Shown here piece by piece: positions 1 to 8,035 of a stretch of 64,000 nt of DNA. This DNA comes from Alkalimarinus alittae (GTDB lineage: Bacteria; Pseudomonadota; Gammaproteobacteria; Pseudomonadales; Oleiphilaceae): the NCBI RefSeq assembly GCF_026016465.1, contig NZ_CP100390.1, positions 1,650,001 through 1,714,000 of the forward strand, in the 5' to 3' direction. Below the pieces are notes generated by a model. The model was given only the letters and a program-made list of their open reading frames with translations, ran no database searches and was not told the origin of the DNA. The number at the start of each line of letters is the position of its first letter. Positions within the stretch are counted from its first letter, which is position 1. The position numbers were made by a program, and so were the translations under genes.

Positions 1-317
1 GCCTGAACCAAGAGCTAGAAGCGGATGACAATGTATTGGTTAACCTGGCCTCAAATGAATATTTTAAATCGGTAAAGGTAAAATCGCTGAATGCTCGAAT
101 GATTACACCGGTATTTAAAGATATGAAAAATGGGCAATATAAAATCATTAGTTTCTATGCCAAAAAGGCAAGGGGGTTGATGTCTGCCTATATTATTAAA
201 AACAAAATTACCGATGTAGAAGGTATCAAAGAGTTTGATTACGAAGGTTATAGCTTTAACCCTGAAATGACAAAAGGTGATGACTGGGTGTTTACTCGGA
301 ATATTGAGGGAGCCTAA
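1..317 (+). CDS. yaaA: Peroxide stress protein YaaA, C-terminal part (cut by window edge)
   Basis: The reading frame is open from the first bases of the window, so the gene starts upstream and only about the last 104 codons are seen. The fragment contains the family's typical run [11 protein letters not shown], followed by [14 protein letters not shown] and a closing GYSF motif, which match the C-terminus of YaaA (UPF0246). In E. coli YaaA limits intracellular free iron and so protects DNA and protein during hydrogen peroxide stress; it is a cytoplasmic DNA-binding fold protein. The identification is by recalled family sequence and is strong. Nothing can be said about its start or promoter. 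Confidence 0.9.
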   Translation, partial: LNQELEADDNVLVNLASNEYFKSVKVKSLNARMITPVFKDMKNGQYKIISFYAKKARGLMSAYIIKNKITDVEGIKEFDYEGYSFNPEMTKGDDWVFTRNIEGA

Positions 318-778
318 CAAAAACCCTGATTCCGCTTCGCTGCATCAAGGCTACAAGGGCGCAATGGCGTTTGGGTGTAAGTCAGAGCTGCATCGAGGTT
401 TTGTAGCCGTGATGAAAGGAAGCACGACTGGAATCAAGGAATGGTCATTGTGGAATGCAGAACCTAAACCCTGATTCCGCTGCGAGGCTGTGAAAGTATT
501 CACCTCTGAATTCTATAACGCAAAAACGCGTACTAAATTAGACCTTTTTCGCGCCAAAGTGCCGCTCCTACACGAGATTTCGTATGTTTATTGAGCATTT
601 GTAGGAGCGGCTCTTAGCCGCGAAGCGATGTTAAAGAATACTTCCACAGCCTCTGCGCTTCATTAAGGCTACAAGAGCGAAATGGGGCATAATGTTACTT
701 GAATAAAACTAGGTTTATATAGCGCGTTGTTAATTGCTTCAAGTTGTGCAGGCATTACAAATTAAGTAAGCTCACATA
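318..778. other. Gene-free stretch with degenerate repeats
   Basis: No convincing gene is visible in these 461 bases. The 16-base word AAACCCTGATTCCGCT occurs at 321-336 and again at 466-481. The segment 331-372 (GCATCAAGGCTACAAGGGCG) recurs in degenerate form around 653-690, and GGCTACAA at 349-356 is inverted at 401-408. Together with the palindrome at 548-624 this looks like a nest of dispersed extragenic repeats. A 65-codon open frame here has no recognisable product and is explained by the repeats. Confidence 0.6.
548..624. repeat. REP-like imperfect inverted repeat
   Basis: A 25-base arm at 548-572 pairs with 600-624, matching at about 20 positions. The inner 12 bases (GCCGCTCCTACA and its complement) are perfect. 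The word TGTAGGAGCGGC is typical of repetitive extragenic palindromes in pseudomonads and relatives. A diverged copy lies at 14218-14290, so it is a dispersed element. Confidence 0.7.
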
Positions 779-967
779 ATGCCTACTATTTTAAGAATTG
801 GCCCCTACCGTTTCTTTTTTTATAGCAACGAAGACGGCGAGCCAGCACACATACATATACAGCGTGAGAGAATGCTTGCAAAATTTTGGTTGAAACCTGT
901 TGCACTTGCTAGTTCAACTCGATTTTCTCCCAAAGAACTTCGCAAACTACAAATTCTCGTGTCTTAA
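779..967 (+). CDS. DUF4160 protein, shortened by an in-frame stop
   Basis: The 62-residue product starts MPTILRIGPYRFFFYSNEDGEP and carries the AHIHI and AKFWL words typical of the DUF4160 family. These small proteins are usually encoded next to a DUF2442 gene, as here, and the pair is suspected of forming a toxin-antitoxin-like module, although the function is not established. The frame is stopped by TAA at 965-967. After that stop the same frame continues NRKTFLEAWNGYFSS to a TGA at 1013-1015, which is the expected family C-terminus. One base change (for example GAA to TAA) has therefore removed the last sixteen or so residues. The gene may be inactive, or may tolerate loss of its tail. Confidence 0.75.
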   Translation: MPTILRIGPYRFFFYSNEDGEPAHIHIQRERMLAKFWLKPVALASSTRFSPKELRKLQILVS

Positions 968-995
968 AACCGAAAAACTTTCTTGGAGGCTTGGA

Positions 996-1241
996 ATGGC
1001 TACTTTAGCAGTTGAACTCCACCCATTAGCTTGCAATGTAAACTGCACTGAAGATATTTTAAGTGTTGAATTACTAGATGGACGCACTATTACTGTACCT
1101 ATTTCGTGGTTCCCTACATTACTCGAGGCTTCCCAGTCTCAAAGAGATAACTGGGAAATTCTTGGTGATGGTGAGGGTATTTATTGGCCAGATATTGATG
1201 AAGACCTGAGTGTATCCGGTCTATTAAAAGGCGTTCATTAA
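996..1241 (+). CDS. DUF2442 domain protein
   Basis: The 81-residue product begins MATLAVELHPLACNV and has the pattern of DUF2442: a short strand-rich domain with SVELLDGRTITVPISWFP followed by NWEILGDGEGIYWPDIDEDLSV. I chose the ATG at 996 because GGAGG lies just upstream (985-989) and because it overlaps the ancestral end of the preceding DUF4160 gene by 20 bases, the usual tightly coupled layout. Upstream codons in this frame belong to the other gene. The function of the pair is unproven. The partner carries a premature stop, so this may be an orphaned half of a module. Confidence 0.8.
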   Translation: MATLAVELHPLACNVNCTEDILSVELLDGRTITVPISWFPTLLEASQSQRDNWEILGDGEGIYWPDIDEDLSVSGLLKGVH

Positions 1242-1340
1242 CCTCAGTTATCAAAGCAATCAAAGGCTGCCCTTATGGGGTTTGATGTCACTGATTCGGC
1301 TTTTTATTGCTTTGATATAGGTCAAATCTTGTGAATTAAG

Positions 1341-1368
1341 TTTACTTATTAAGCTCGTTCCCTATAAT
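1341..1368 (+). promoter_or_regulatory. Putative sigma70 promoter for the DUF2788 gene
   Basis: TATAAT at 1363-1368 is preceded, with a 16-base gap, by TTTACT at 1341-1346. It lies 57 bases before the start codon, followed by an AACGGGAGAG ribosome binding site. Confidence 0.5.
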
Positions 1369-1424
1369 ACCCGACAAATTAAGTTAGGTATTATACTTTA
1401 GTCGCACGACAACGGGAGAGCTTT

Positions 1425-1625
1425 ATGTCTATAGCACAATTTGAGTCCATTTCTTTAACGGTTTTAATAACCGCACTGGTTTGTTATATGGGCTATATTG
1501 TTTGGGATCTTGCTAAGCGTTCTGAAGCTGGAAAAATCGGCACAATCGCGTTGTTTGGTGCGTTAGGCTTGGGTGTAATGGGTTTTATTATTAAGACTGT
1601 ATTGATAGAAGTGATTAACGTATAA
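1425..1625 (+). CDS. DUF2788 small membrane protein
   Basis: The 66-residue product has two hydrophobic helices, at about residues 8-29 and 38-61, joined by a charged turn (DLAKRSEAGK). Size and sequence fit the DUF2788 family, a small inner-membrane protein common in gammaproteobacteria with no assigned function. A strong ribosome binding site (GGGAGAG) precedes the ATG, and it is a single-gene unit with its own likely promoter and a clear terminator. It ends facing the convergent bat operon. Confidence 0.85.
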   Translation: MSIAQFESISLTVLITALVCYMGYIVWDLAKRSEAGKIGTIALFGALGLGVMGFIIKTVLIEVINV

Positions 1626-1650
1626 ATACGAAATAATCTCGCTTCAATAA

Positions 1651-1679
1651 AAATGCGATCTAATTTGATCGCATTTTTT
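1651..1679 (+). terminator. Rho-independent terminator after the DUF2788 gene
   Basis: A perfect 10-base stem, AAATGCGATC at 1651-1660 with GATCGCATTT at 1667-1676 around a six-base loop, ends in a T run. It sits between convergent genes and may also serve the minus-strand bat operon. Confidence 0.85.
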
Positions 1680-1703
1680 GTGTCTGCACTTTAATTACAC
1701 TAT

Positions 1704-3518
1704 CTATGGGTAAAACCCCGGTAATTCTTTCTTTGTCTGACCTTCACTCTTCTTTCTTATCTTAGCCAAGCGCTTTATTAACGCATTATTATCCCATTCG
1801 GCTGTCCCTTTTTGCTTAGAGGCAGGGGAGGCGTAGTGGTCGGTTTCTGCTCTTGAAATCAACACAGAGAACGCTTCATCATCTAATAATCGATCAATGT
1901 CGGCAACGCTGTTTATGGTGGCGGTTGGCCATTTTAGTTTTGCCCATTGCACGAGATCGCCCATCATAGAGGGGGATTTCTGGCGTATGCTTTCAGATAA
2001 GGCGTTAAACGCGGTTTCTTCGTTTGACTCGGGGGCTGTTGTTGAACCTTTTTCTTGTGGGTTATTATCTGCTGTCTTTCTCTTTAGCAGAATGACTGTG
2101 GTGGCTCCCCAGCCAGCTATGAGCAGTAGGATGATAACGATATACAGCACTGAGTTATCTGAACCTGTGTCGCTTGATACTGATTCGCCATCAGATGATG
2201 CTTCAGGCTCTTTGGCTATAGTTTCAGGTGAAGAGTCAGCATAGGTTGTATCATGTTGATCCATGCCTGTTTGCGCACCTTGACTGCTGGCCGCGACGGT
2301 TAGTTCTCGTGATGGGATAATCGCTATGCGTTCTACTTGGTTGATGGTATCCCACCAAGGAATTTTTATTTCTGGCAGCGTGATTGTTCCGGCGTTGACT
2401 GCGACCATTGCGATTGAAATCGTTCTGCTCGATTCTACGCCGGCTGGGTGTTCTAGTGATTCGGTTTTGGGTTGATCGGGGTATTGTTTAAAACCGCCGT
2501 TTTCAGGCAGATTAAAAGGTGGCAATGCTGAGCCTAGTAGCCCGAGTGCATGTATTGAAATAGTACGTGTGAATGAGTCACCCACTGAGATGTTTTCAAG
2601 GGGCTTATCCCATTTTTCGTTTAAATTTAGGCTGATGGCGGGTAGCCATATCTGGCCTGTAAACTCTGACGCGGGAGGAAGCACATTAACGGTGACTGCT
2701 TCGGTGTTGTCTCTCACATGACGGCGCTTACGCATGCGAGTATCGATGATGGTGCCGTTGAATGTTTGAGGGGCGATGGTGATTTCGCCACTTTTTTGTG
2801 GAAAGATTAAAAACTTTCGTTCGATTACTTCGTAGCGTTGGTTGTAGCGCATACGGTTGTATTTTTTCTGGTCACCGACTTGCTCGATAATCGCGTTATT
2901 CAGTTCTGGGCTGCTTAACTCGCCTCCTGCTAGATTATCGGCATAATACAGCCTTAAGGTGTAGACGATTTGTTCTTGTACATAAACTTCTTGTTTATCG
3001 ACTTCGGCCTCCATAAAGATCATAGGCGGTCTGCCATCATCTACGCTGGGCTTGCCTTCAAGTACTTTGATGATCACCGGTTTGGAGGTTTTTTCATTGT
3101 GCTTAATAGCGGGAACGGTCAGTTCACCCGTTCGCTTGGGCGCTAAACTGTAGACCCAAGTAATGGTGGCTTTATTGTCGCCATTAATCGACTGGATATT
3201 GTATTTCTGTTGCTGGTCAACAATAGCAAAGTCTTTTTCGAGCGAGCCGATATCGGGTGCGGGTAGCTCCATATTTCGTAGGTTGAATAGGTTGCTGAAA
3301 TTCAGCTCAAGCTCTAACTGGCCGATGATAGTTAGCTCGATGGTTTCATTTTGATATATTTGCGTGCGGTCAACGCTGGCATATAGCTCATCTTCATCCG
3401 CTGCGAATAGCGGGGTTGATAATGTTGAGCAGATAACCAATACCAGCACTGAAAGGTAACGCTTAAGAAGCGATAAAGTGGCGTTCGCTAATGTCTCGTG
3501 GATAGTATAATTTACCAT
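1704..3518 (-). CDS. batD: BatD family protein
   Basis: The product (604 residues) has a signal sequence at about 17-39 ending LFAADE, a long strand-rich periplasmic region, one transmembrane helix at about 455-481 (VLYIVIILLLIAGWG) and a cytoplasmic tail of about 120 residues. This is the architecture of BatD, the last member of the Bacteroides aerotolerance (Bat) cluster. Its exact role is unknown; Bat proteins with MoxR ATPases are thought to act in envelope protein maturation or stress tolerance. The start overlaps the end of the upstream batB/C gene by seven bases, which supports translational coupling. It closes a six-gene minus-strand operon. Confidence 0.88.
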   Translation of the reverse strand: MVNYTIHETLANATLSLLKRYLSVLVLVICSTLSTPLFAADEDELYASVDRTQIYQNETIELTIIGQLELELNFSNLFNLRNMELPAPDIGSLEKDFAIVDQQQKYNIQSINGDNKATITWVYSLAPKRTGELTVPAIKHNEKTSKPVIIKVLEGKPSVDDGRPPMIFMEAEVDKQEVYVQEQIVYTLRLYYADNLAGGELSSPELNNAIIEQVGDQKKYNRMRYNQRYEVIERKFLIFPQKSGEITIAPQTFNGTIIDTRMRKRRHVRDNTEAVTVNVLPPASEFTGQIWLPAISLNLNEKWDKPLENISVGDSFTRTISIHALGLLGSALPPFNLPENGGFKQYPDQPKTESLEHPAGVESSRTISIAMVAVNAGTITLPEIKIPWWDTINQVERIAIIPSRELTVAASSQGAQTGMDQHDTTYADSSPETIAKEPEASSDGESVSSDTGSDNSVLYIVIILLLIAGWGATTVILLKRKTADNNPQEKGSTTAPESNEETAFNALSESIRQKSPSMMGDLVQWAKLKWPTATINSVADIDRLLDDEAFSVLISRAETDHYASPASKQKGTAEWDNNALIKRLAKIRKKSEGQTKKELPGFYP

Positions 3519-5461
3519 ATTGGCTGTCCCTCTGGCTGACTCTGCTGGCCTCGTTTTTGTTGGTATTGTTGAGAAAATTTACGTCTGAGTAACCCGCCGG
3601 GGTCGTCGGGTACGCGCCTCATCCACTGCTCAAACGCCTGAGTCTCTTCATCGGTTAACTCATCTTGTTCTGCGCCTTGAGCCTGCTGCTCTTCGGCTGA
3701 CTGTTGTTCAGATGGTTCAGATTTATCGGTTTGTTGAGCTTGTTTTTGTTCTTCGGCTTCTTGTTCTGACTTTTCTTGAGCTTGTTGCGCTTCAGATTGC
3801 TTATCAGCGGGGTCTTGCCCTTGCTGACCTTGGTCTGAAGGTTGGTTTTCAGATCCCTCTGATTGACTCTGTTGTTGATCCTGCGGCTCACCTTCTGAAC
3901 CGCTATCTTGAGAGTCTTGTTGCTCGCTATTTTCGCCTTGTTGATCCTGACCTTGATTCTGCTGCTGATCTTGGTTTTCCTGCTGGTCTTTAGAGTCAGA
4001 ATCGCCTTGCTCTGATTGCTCTGATTGCTCTGATGACTGCTGATCTTTTGGTTCTTGCTCTTCAAGAAATTTTTCGATAAGTGCTTTATTGGAGGCTGCA
4101 TCGTCAAAATTAGGGTCTTGTTTTAAAACCTCATCATAAGCGGCGACGGCCTCTTCAAATTTTTGCTGCCGAGCTAAAGCGGTAGCCTGATTGTAAAGTG
4201 ATGTTGTGGACGATTCTGTCTCAAACGACTGCTGGGCCTGTTCAAATTGCTTAGCTTTATATTGGGCTATACCTTTCCATTGAGGGTCTTGAAATAGCTC
4301 GGCTGCTTTTGCCGGGTCTTCGTGAACTATCTCCATGGCTTGTTGGTCAGGTGTCTTCCATAAGTCTTTCCACTCAAACGCCATGACATCGTTGGGTTGA
4401 AGCGTGAAAGACAGTAGTAGCACTAATGAAAAAGCCCCTTTTCTGTGCCCTAGTAAAACGATAGGAATAAGCAATAGTGCAAACAAGTAGCCTGCATCAT
4501 GCCATTGATCGTAGAGACTGTTCTCATCGAGTGTATCGTCATTTTTGTCGTTTGTATTGATTGAATCTGAATCCGCATCGGTGATGGCTTTTAATGCTTC
4601 GATATCACTATCACTAAAGCTGATTCGTGCCATAATGCCTGAATGGTTAGCGGCGAGTTGATTGAGTCGATTAAAGTCAGTTTTAGGGATGATGACGCTT
4701 CCATTGTCTTTTAAGTAGCCACGTTCAGGGATGTTAATCGGTCCGCCTTCTTCGGTTCCGACTGCGAGAACCGAAAGAGGGAAGTGCGTTTCTTTCAATA
4801 GGCTCTCAATTTGTTGCAGGTTGTTTTCTTCGATGCCATCTGTAATGAGGAGTATCTTTCCACCGGTACCGCCCCCGTTTTTAAGGACGTTTATGGCTTG
4901 TTTTATGGCTAGATCAGGTCGGCTTCCCATAGCAGGCATAATAAAGGGGTCTAGTGGCGGCAGCATTGATTTAAGCGTGTTGGTGTCGTCGGTTAACGGG
5001 GTCACAACATAGCTATCACCGGAGTAAACGATTAACGCCGTATTGCCTTCTTTTCGTTGCTCCAGCAAATCGCGAAGTTTGTGTTTGGCACGTGTTAGTC
5101 TGTCTGGTTTTTGGTCGGACGCCAGCATGGATAGTGATAGATCTAAGACCACTGCGAGATTATCACTTTGTTGGTGTAAAGGTTGAGGTTTCTGAATCCA
5201 GGTTGGACCTGCAAGCGCTAGAATCATAATGGCGATGATGATTGCAAACCATTTCCAGTGTTGTGTGCTTTTACTGGATGAAGTTTGTTCGCCGACCATT
5301 AAATGTTGAAGTAGCTCAGGCGGAATGGCTTTATTCCAGTCAGAATCGTTGTAGGTTTGAGCTTTTGTGGATAGCCATAGCACAATCGGCACTATGATAA
5401 GTGCGAGCAACCAAAGCGGACGTAAAAAGTGGAACTGGGATGCGAGTTCGAAAAAAGACAT
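3512..5461 (-). CDS. batB: BatB/BatC fusion: VWA domain protein with TPR and glutamine-rich tail
   Basis: The product (649 residues) has two N-terminal membrane helices (about 15-31 and 71-86). A von Willebrand A domain follows, with its metal site DLSLS at 107-111 and a later ITDG motif. Further membrane segments at about 320-355 lead into a TPR region (LYNQATALARQQKFEEAVAAYDEVLKQDPN). Then comes a very low-complexity tract rich in Gln, Ser, Glu and Asp, and a conserved RRVPDDPGGLLRRKF end. The TPR part corresponds to BatC, so this is the BatB-BatC fusion seen in gammaproteobacteria. It probably forms a membrane complex with BatA and the MoxR ATPase. The gene lies three bases from batA. Confidence 0.88.
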   Translation of the reverse strand: MSFFELASQFHFLRPLWLLALIIVPIVLWLSTKAQTYNDSDWNKAIPPELLQHLMVGEQTSSSKSTQHWKWFAIIIAIMILALAGPTWIQKPQPLHQQSDNLAVVLDLSLSMLASDQKPDRLTRAKHKLRDLLEQRKEGNTALIVYSGDSYVVTPLTDDTNTLKSMLPPLDPFIMPAMGSRPDLAIKQAINVLKNGGGTGGKILLITDGIEENNLQQIESLLKETHFPLSVLAVGTEEGGPINIPERGYLKDNGSVIIPKTDFNRLNQLAANHSGIMARISFSDSDIEALKAITDADSDSINTNDKNDDTLDENSLYDQWHDAGYLFALLLIPIVLLGHRKGAFSLVLLLSFTLQPNDVMAFEWKDLWKTPDQQAMEIVHEDPAKAAELFQDPQWKGIAQYKAKQFEQAQQSFETESSTTSLYNQATALARQQKFEEAVAAYDEVLKQDPNFDDAASNKALIEKFLEEQEPKDQQSSEQSEQSEQGDSDSKDQQENQDQQQNQGQDQQGENSEQQDSQDSGSEGEPQDQQQSQSEGSENQPSDQGQQGQDPADKQSEAQQAQEKSEQEAEEQKQAQQTDKSEPSEQQSAEEQQAQGAEQDELTDEETQAFEQWMRRVPDDPGGLLRRKFSQQYQQKRGQQSQPEGQPIW

Positions 5462-5464
5462 ACG

Positions 5465-6487
5465 TTACCCCTCCGTCTTGCGGGTTAGCGTTTGTAGTTT
5501 TGGCGCGACTAACTTAGTTAAGATAATGCCTAATAATGCTAAAAATGAGACTGCTAACGGCCAGTGAAAGTATGATCGGGTTGGGCGGTAGCTTCTGACT
5601 TCTTGCTCAATCGGTTCTAAGCGGTTGATGCCTTCGTAGATTAACTCAAGTTCGGCTGTATTTCGGGCTCTAAAAAATTGACCACCTGTGGTGTCGGCAA
5701 TTTCTTGAAGGGTTTTTTCGTCAAGGTCTCTAGATGGGTTAACCGTTCTGGAGCCTAAGAAACCCCGTTGAATCATTTCTTCTGCGCCTATACCGATAGT
5801 ATATATTTTGATGTTTTCTTTGGCTGCTAACTGGGCCGCTTTAATAGGCTGAATTTCACCCGCCGTGTTAGCGCCATCCGTCAGTAAAATAAGCACTCGG
5901 CTATTTTGTGGGCGGTCTCTTAGCCGTTTAACGGCTAGGGTAATCGCATCACCTATCGCAGTTGCCCGTCCTGCCATGCCCAAAAATGCCTCTTGCAGTA
6001 GTGTATTGACGGTAACGGTATCGAACGAGAGCGGCGATTGAATGTAGGGTTGTGTACCAAATAGAATCAAGCCCACTCGGTCGCCTTTACGTTGATCTAC
6101 AAAGTCGCTGACTACAGACTTTACTACATCTAAGCGCGTCACTTGATAGCCTCTAAGAATCATATCTTCTTCTTTCATGCTAGGGGAAATATCAACCGCA
6201 AGCATTAAATCACGACCCGATATGGGGACCTCGATAAGCTCGCCAACATATTGAGGACGACTGACCGCAACTACTAAAGAGACCCAAGCAATGACTTTAA
6301 GCGCCTGTAATAACTTCGACTTTTTATGCTGAGTGGAGCCTTCACGGGTTAAACCAGCTGCTTCTAATTGACTGAAAAAAGGAATGCGCAGTGCTTTTGT
6401 TGGCTTTGATACGACGATCTTTTGAGGTTTAATTAATAATGGTGCGAACAGTAGTAACAGTAGCCAAGGCCATTCGAATTCTAACAT
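5465..6487 (-). CDS. batA: BatA-like VWA domain membrane protein
   Basis: The 340-residue product has N-terminal helices at about 7-20 and 62-76, then a VWA domain with an intact metal-binding DISPS motif at 99-103 and LTDGAN further on. A C-terminal helix (LAVSFLALLGIIL) is near residue 315. This is the usual three-helix BatA layout, with the VWA domain facing the periplasm. It overlaps the upstream DUF4381 gene by one base and is separated from batB/C by three, so the genes are co-translated. The role in a Bat complex is inferred from family context. Confidence 0.9.
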   Translation of the reverse strand: MLEFEWPWLLLLLFAPLLIKPQKIVVSKPTKALRIPFFSQLEAAGLTREGSTQHKKSKLLQALKVIAWVSLVVAVSRPQYVGELIEVPISGRDLMLAVDISPSMKEEDMILRGYQVTRLDVVKSVVSDFVDQRKGDRVGLILFGTQPYIQSPLSFDTVTVNTLLQEAFLGMAGRATAIGDAITLAVKRLRDRPQNSRVLILLTDGANTAGEIQPIKAAQLAAKENIKIYTIGIGAEEMIQRGFLGSRTVNPSRDLDEKTLQEIADTTGGQFFRARNTAELELIYEGINRLEPIEQEVRSYRPTRSYFHWPLAVSFLALLGIILTKLVAPKLQTLTRKTEG

Positions 6488-6975
6488 TAGGCCTCCTTTA
6501 TCCAGTTGTGTAGTGCGGTTAGGAGAACGGTGATTTCTGTCTGTATTTCATCATCAGCGCCCATGTTTTGTTTGTATTGACCTTCTGATAGCAGTGTTAG
6601 CTGCTCTTGACTCAAGCGATGAGAGCCCTCTATAAATGAGACTAAAAATTGGTGCCAAGCACTGCCCGTTAATGCCTTTATTGATGGGTCATTAAGCTGG
6701 TGAATAGCGATGCGCTTAATTAATTGGTTTATGAGGTGAAGCGTTTGTTGAGGGGAGCGCTCATTAATCTGTTGGCCAATCGCTGCGATTGCCTGCTTAG
6801 CGTCTTTCTTCCACGCATTCTTTTTAACGTATGAACGGATTAAATACGCCATTAATGTGATGATAAATAAGGTTGAAATGATGAGGATCCACCAGCCAGG
6901 TGCCGGCGGCCAAAGACCAATGGCGGCAGGTTCGTGTATTTCTTTTAGCTGACTCAATAGCGCTTCAGGAGTCAT
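6487..6975 (-). CDS. DUF4381 membrane protein of the Bat operon
   Basis: The 162-residue product starts with a conserved amphipathic stretch (LKEIHEPAAIGLWPPAPGWW), followed by one transmembrane helix at about 28-47 and a helical cytoplasmic part. That matches DUF4381, which is found almost only between DUF58 and batA genes. Its biochemical role is unknown; membership of the MoxR-Bat complex is inferred from synteny. The gene overlaps batA by one base. Confidence 0.85.
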   Translation of the reverse strand: MTPEALLSQLKEIHEPAAIGLWPPAPGWWILIISTLFIITLMAYLIRSYVKKNAWKKDAKQAIAAIGQQINERSPQQTLHLINQLIKRIAIHQLNDPSIKALTGSAWHQFLVSFIEGSHRLSQEQLTLLSEGQYKQNMGADDEIQTEITVLLTALHNWIKEA

Positions 6976-7022
6976 GTCGATTTATCCATATATAATTTCA
7001 GTAACATAATGAGCAGTCGATA

Positions 7023-8015
7023 TTAGTTGATGAACTGCATTAGTTTTTGCACTGTATCTCGCGTTGGCTCTACCGTATCTTGCTCTATATAAGGGATACC
7101 CAATCGCGTCATTGTGGCACGTAGATGTTTATTGAATGCTTTAATATGTTCTGCATAAAGCGCTTGAGATGAGCATGCCTGAGTATCGAGTGTACGGGTG
7201 TTACTTCCGTCACTCACTGAATACGTCCCCGGCGGAGGTAGCTTCATTTCAAGTTCATCATAGTTACGCACAGCCGCCACATCATTATGTTTAGCGAGCA
7301 CTTGGATGTGCTGTTCTGTCACGGCATTAAAATCGAGAAAGTCACTGAGTATAAATATCAGTGTTCCCGGCTTAGAAATTCGTTGAGCTTCGAGTAATGC
7401 ATCATTAAGGGTGAATGATTGGTTATTCGAGTTCGGGCTTTTAATGGATAAGGCTTGATTAAAGTCGGCTAATACATTAATAAATCGCATCACCGCTTTT
7501 CGGCTTCTGGCTGGTTTTATTTCTTGATGGCCGCTGTCTGAAAAAACAATGCCACCAACACGGTCGCCTTTTTCTATCGCCATCCAAGCAAGCAATGCGG
7601 CTGATTGAGCGGCGCGCACAGATTTAAATGTGGTTTTGCTGCCAAAAAATTGTGAAATACTTTGATCACAGATAATTAGGATAGGGCGTTCGCGCTCTTC
7701 GTGAAAAAGCTTGGTATGCGGTTTTTGCCTGCGTGCAGTCACGCGCCAGTCGATACTTCTGACATCATCGCCAGGTTGATACAGTCGGACTTCTGAAAAC
7801 TCCATGCCGCGCCCTCTAAACGGTGAGCGATGCGCACCGGCTTGCTGCCTCACTGCGCGTCTTGCGGACGGCATTGAAAGAGACATAGCCTCAAAGCGAA
7901 GCAACATCAGCGATTTAACATCACAGTACACAGACCCTGTTTTGCTTGGCTGATTTTGCTTGTTGCTATTTGACCGGTTGGCTGTAGTTTGATTCGTGCG
8001 GTTAAACAGAAACAT
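7023..8015 (-). CDS. DUF58 domain protein
   Basis: The 330-residue product contains the diagnostic DUF58 block at about 72-108: FSEVRLYQPGDDVRSIDWR followed by TARRQKPHTKLF. A VWA-like fold follows, with the strand ILICDQSISQF where a metal site would sit. DUF58 proteins are regularly encoded directly after moxR and are thought to be partners of the ATPase. No membrane helices are visible, so it is probably cytoplasmic. The N-terminal 25 residues are polar and Asn/Gln-rich, and the true start could be slightly later. Confidence 0.88.
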   Translation of the reverse strand: MFLFNRTNQTTANRSNSNKQNQPSKTGSVYCDVKSLMLLRFEAMSLSMPSARRAVRQQAGAHRSPFRGRGMEFSEVRLYQPGDDVRSIDWRVTARRQKPHTKLFHEERERPILIICDQSISQFFGSKTTFKSVRAAQSAALLAWMAIEKGDRVGGIVFSDSGHQEIKPARSRKAVMRFINVLADFNQALSIKSPNSNNQSFTLNDALLEAQRISKPGTLIFILSDFLDFNAVTEQHIQVLAKHNDVAAVRNYDELEMKLPPPGTYSVSDGSNTRTLDTQACSSQALYAEHIKAFNKHLRATMTRLGIPYIEQDTVEPTRDTVQKLMQFIN

Positions 8016-8035
8016 GTCGTTGACCTTTAATGGCT

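Noticed and set aside
1251-1315. 10-base inverted repeat TCAAAGCAAT/ATTGCTTTGA after the DUF2442 gene
   Set aside because: The loop is 45 bases long and there is no T run, so it is not a convincing terminator or riboswitch.
3655-4107. 150-codon minus-strand frame rich in Lys, Asn and Gln
   Set aside because: It is the shifted reading of the low-complexity CAG/GAA-rich tract of the BatB/C gene on the same strand.
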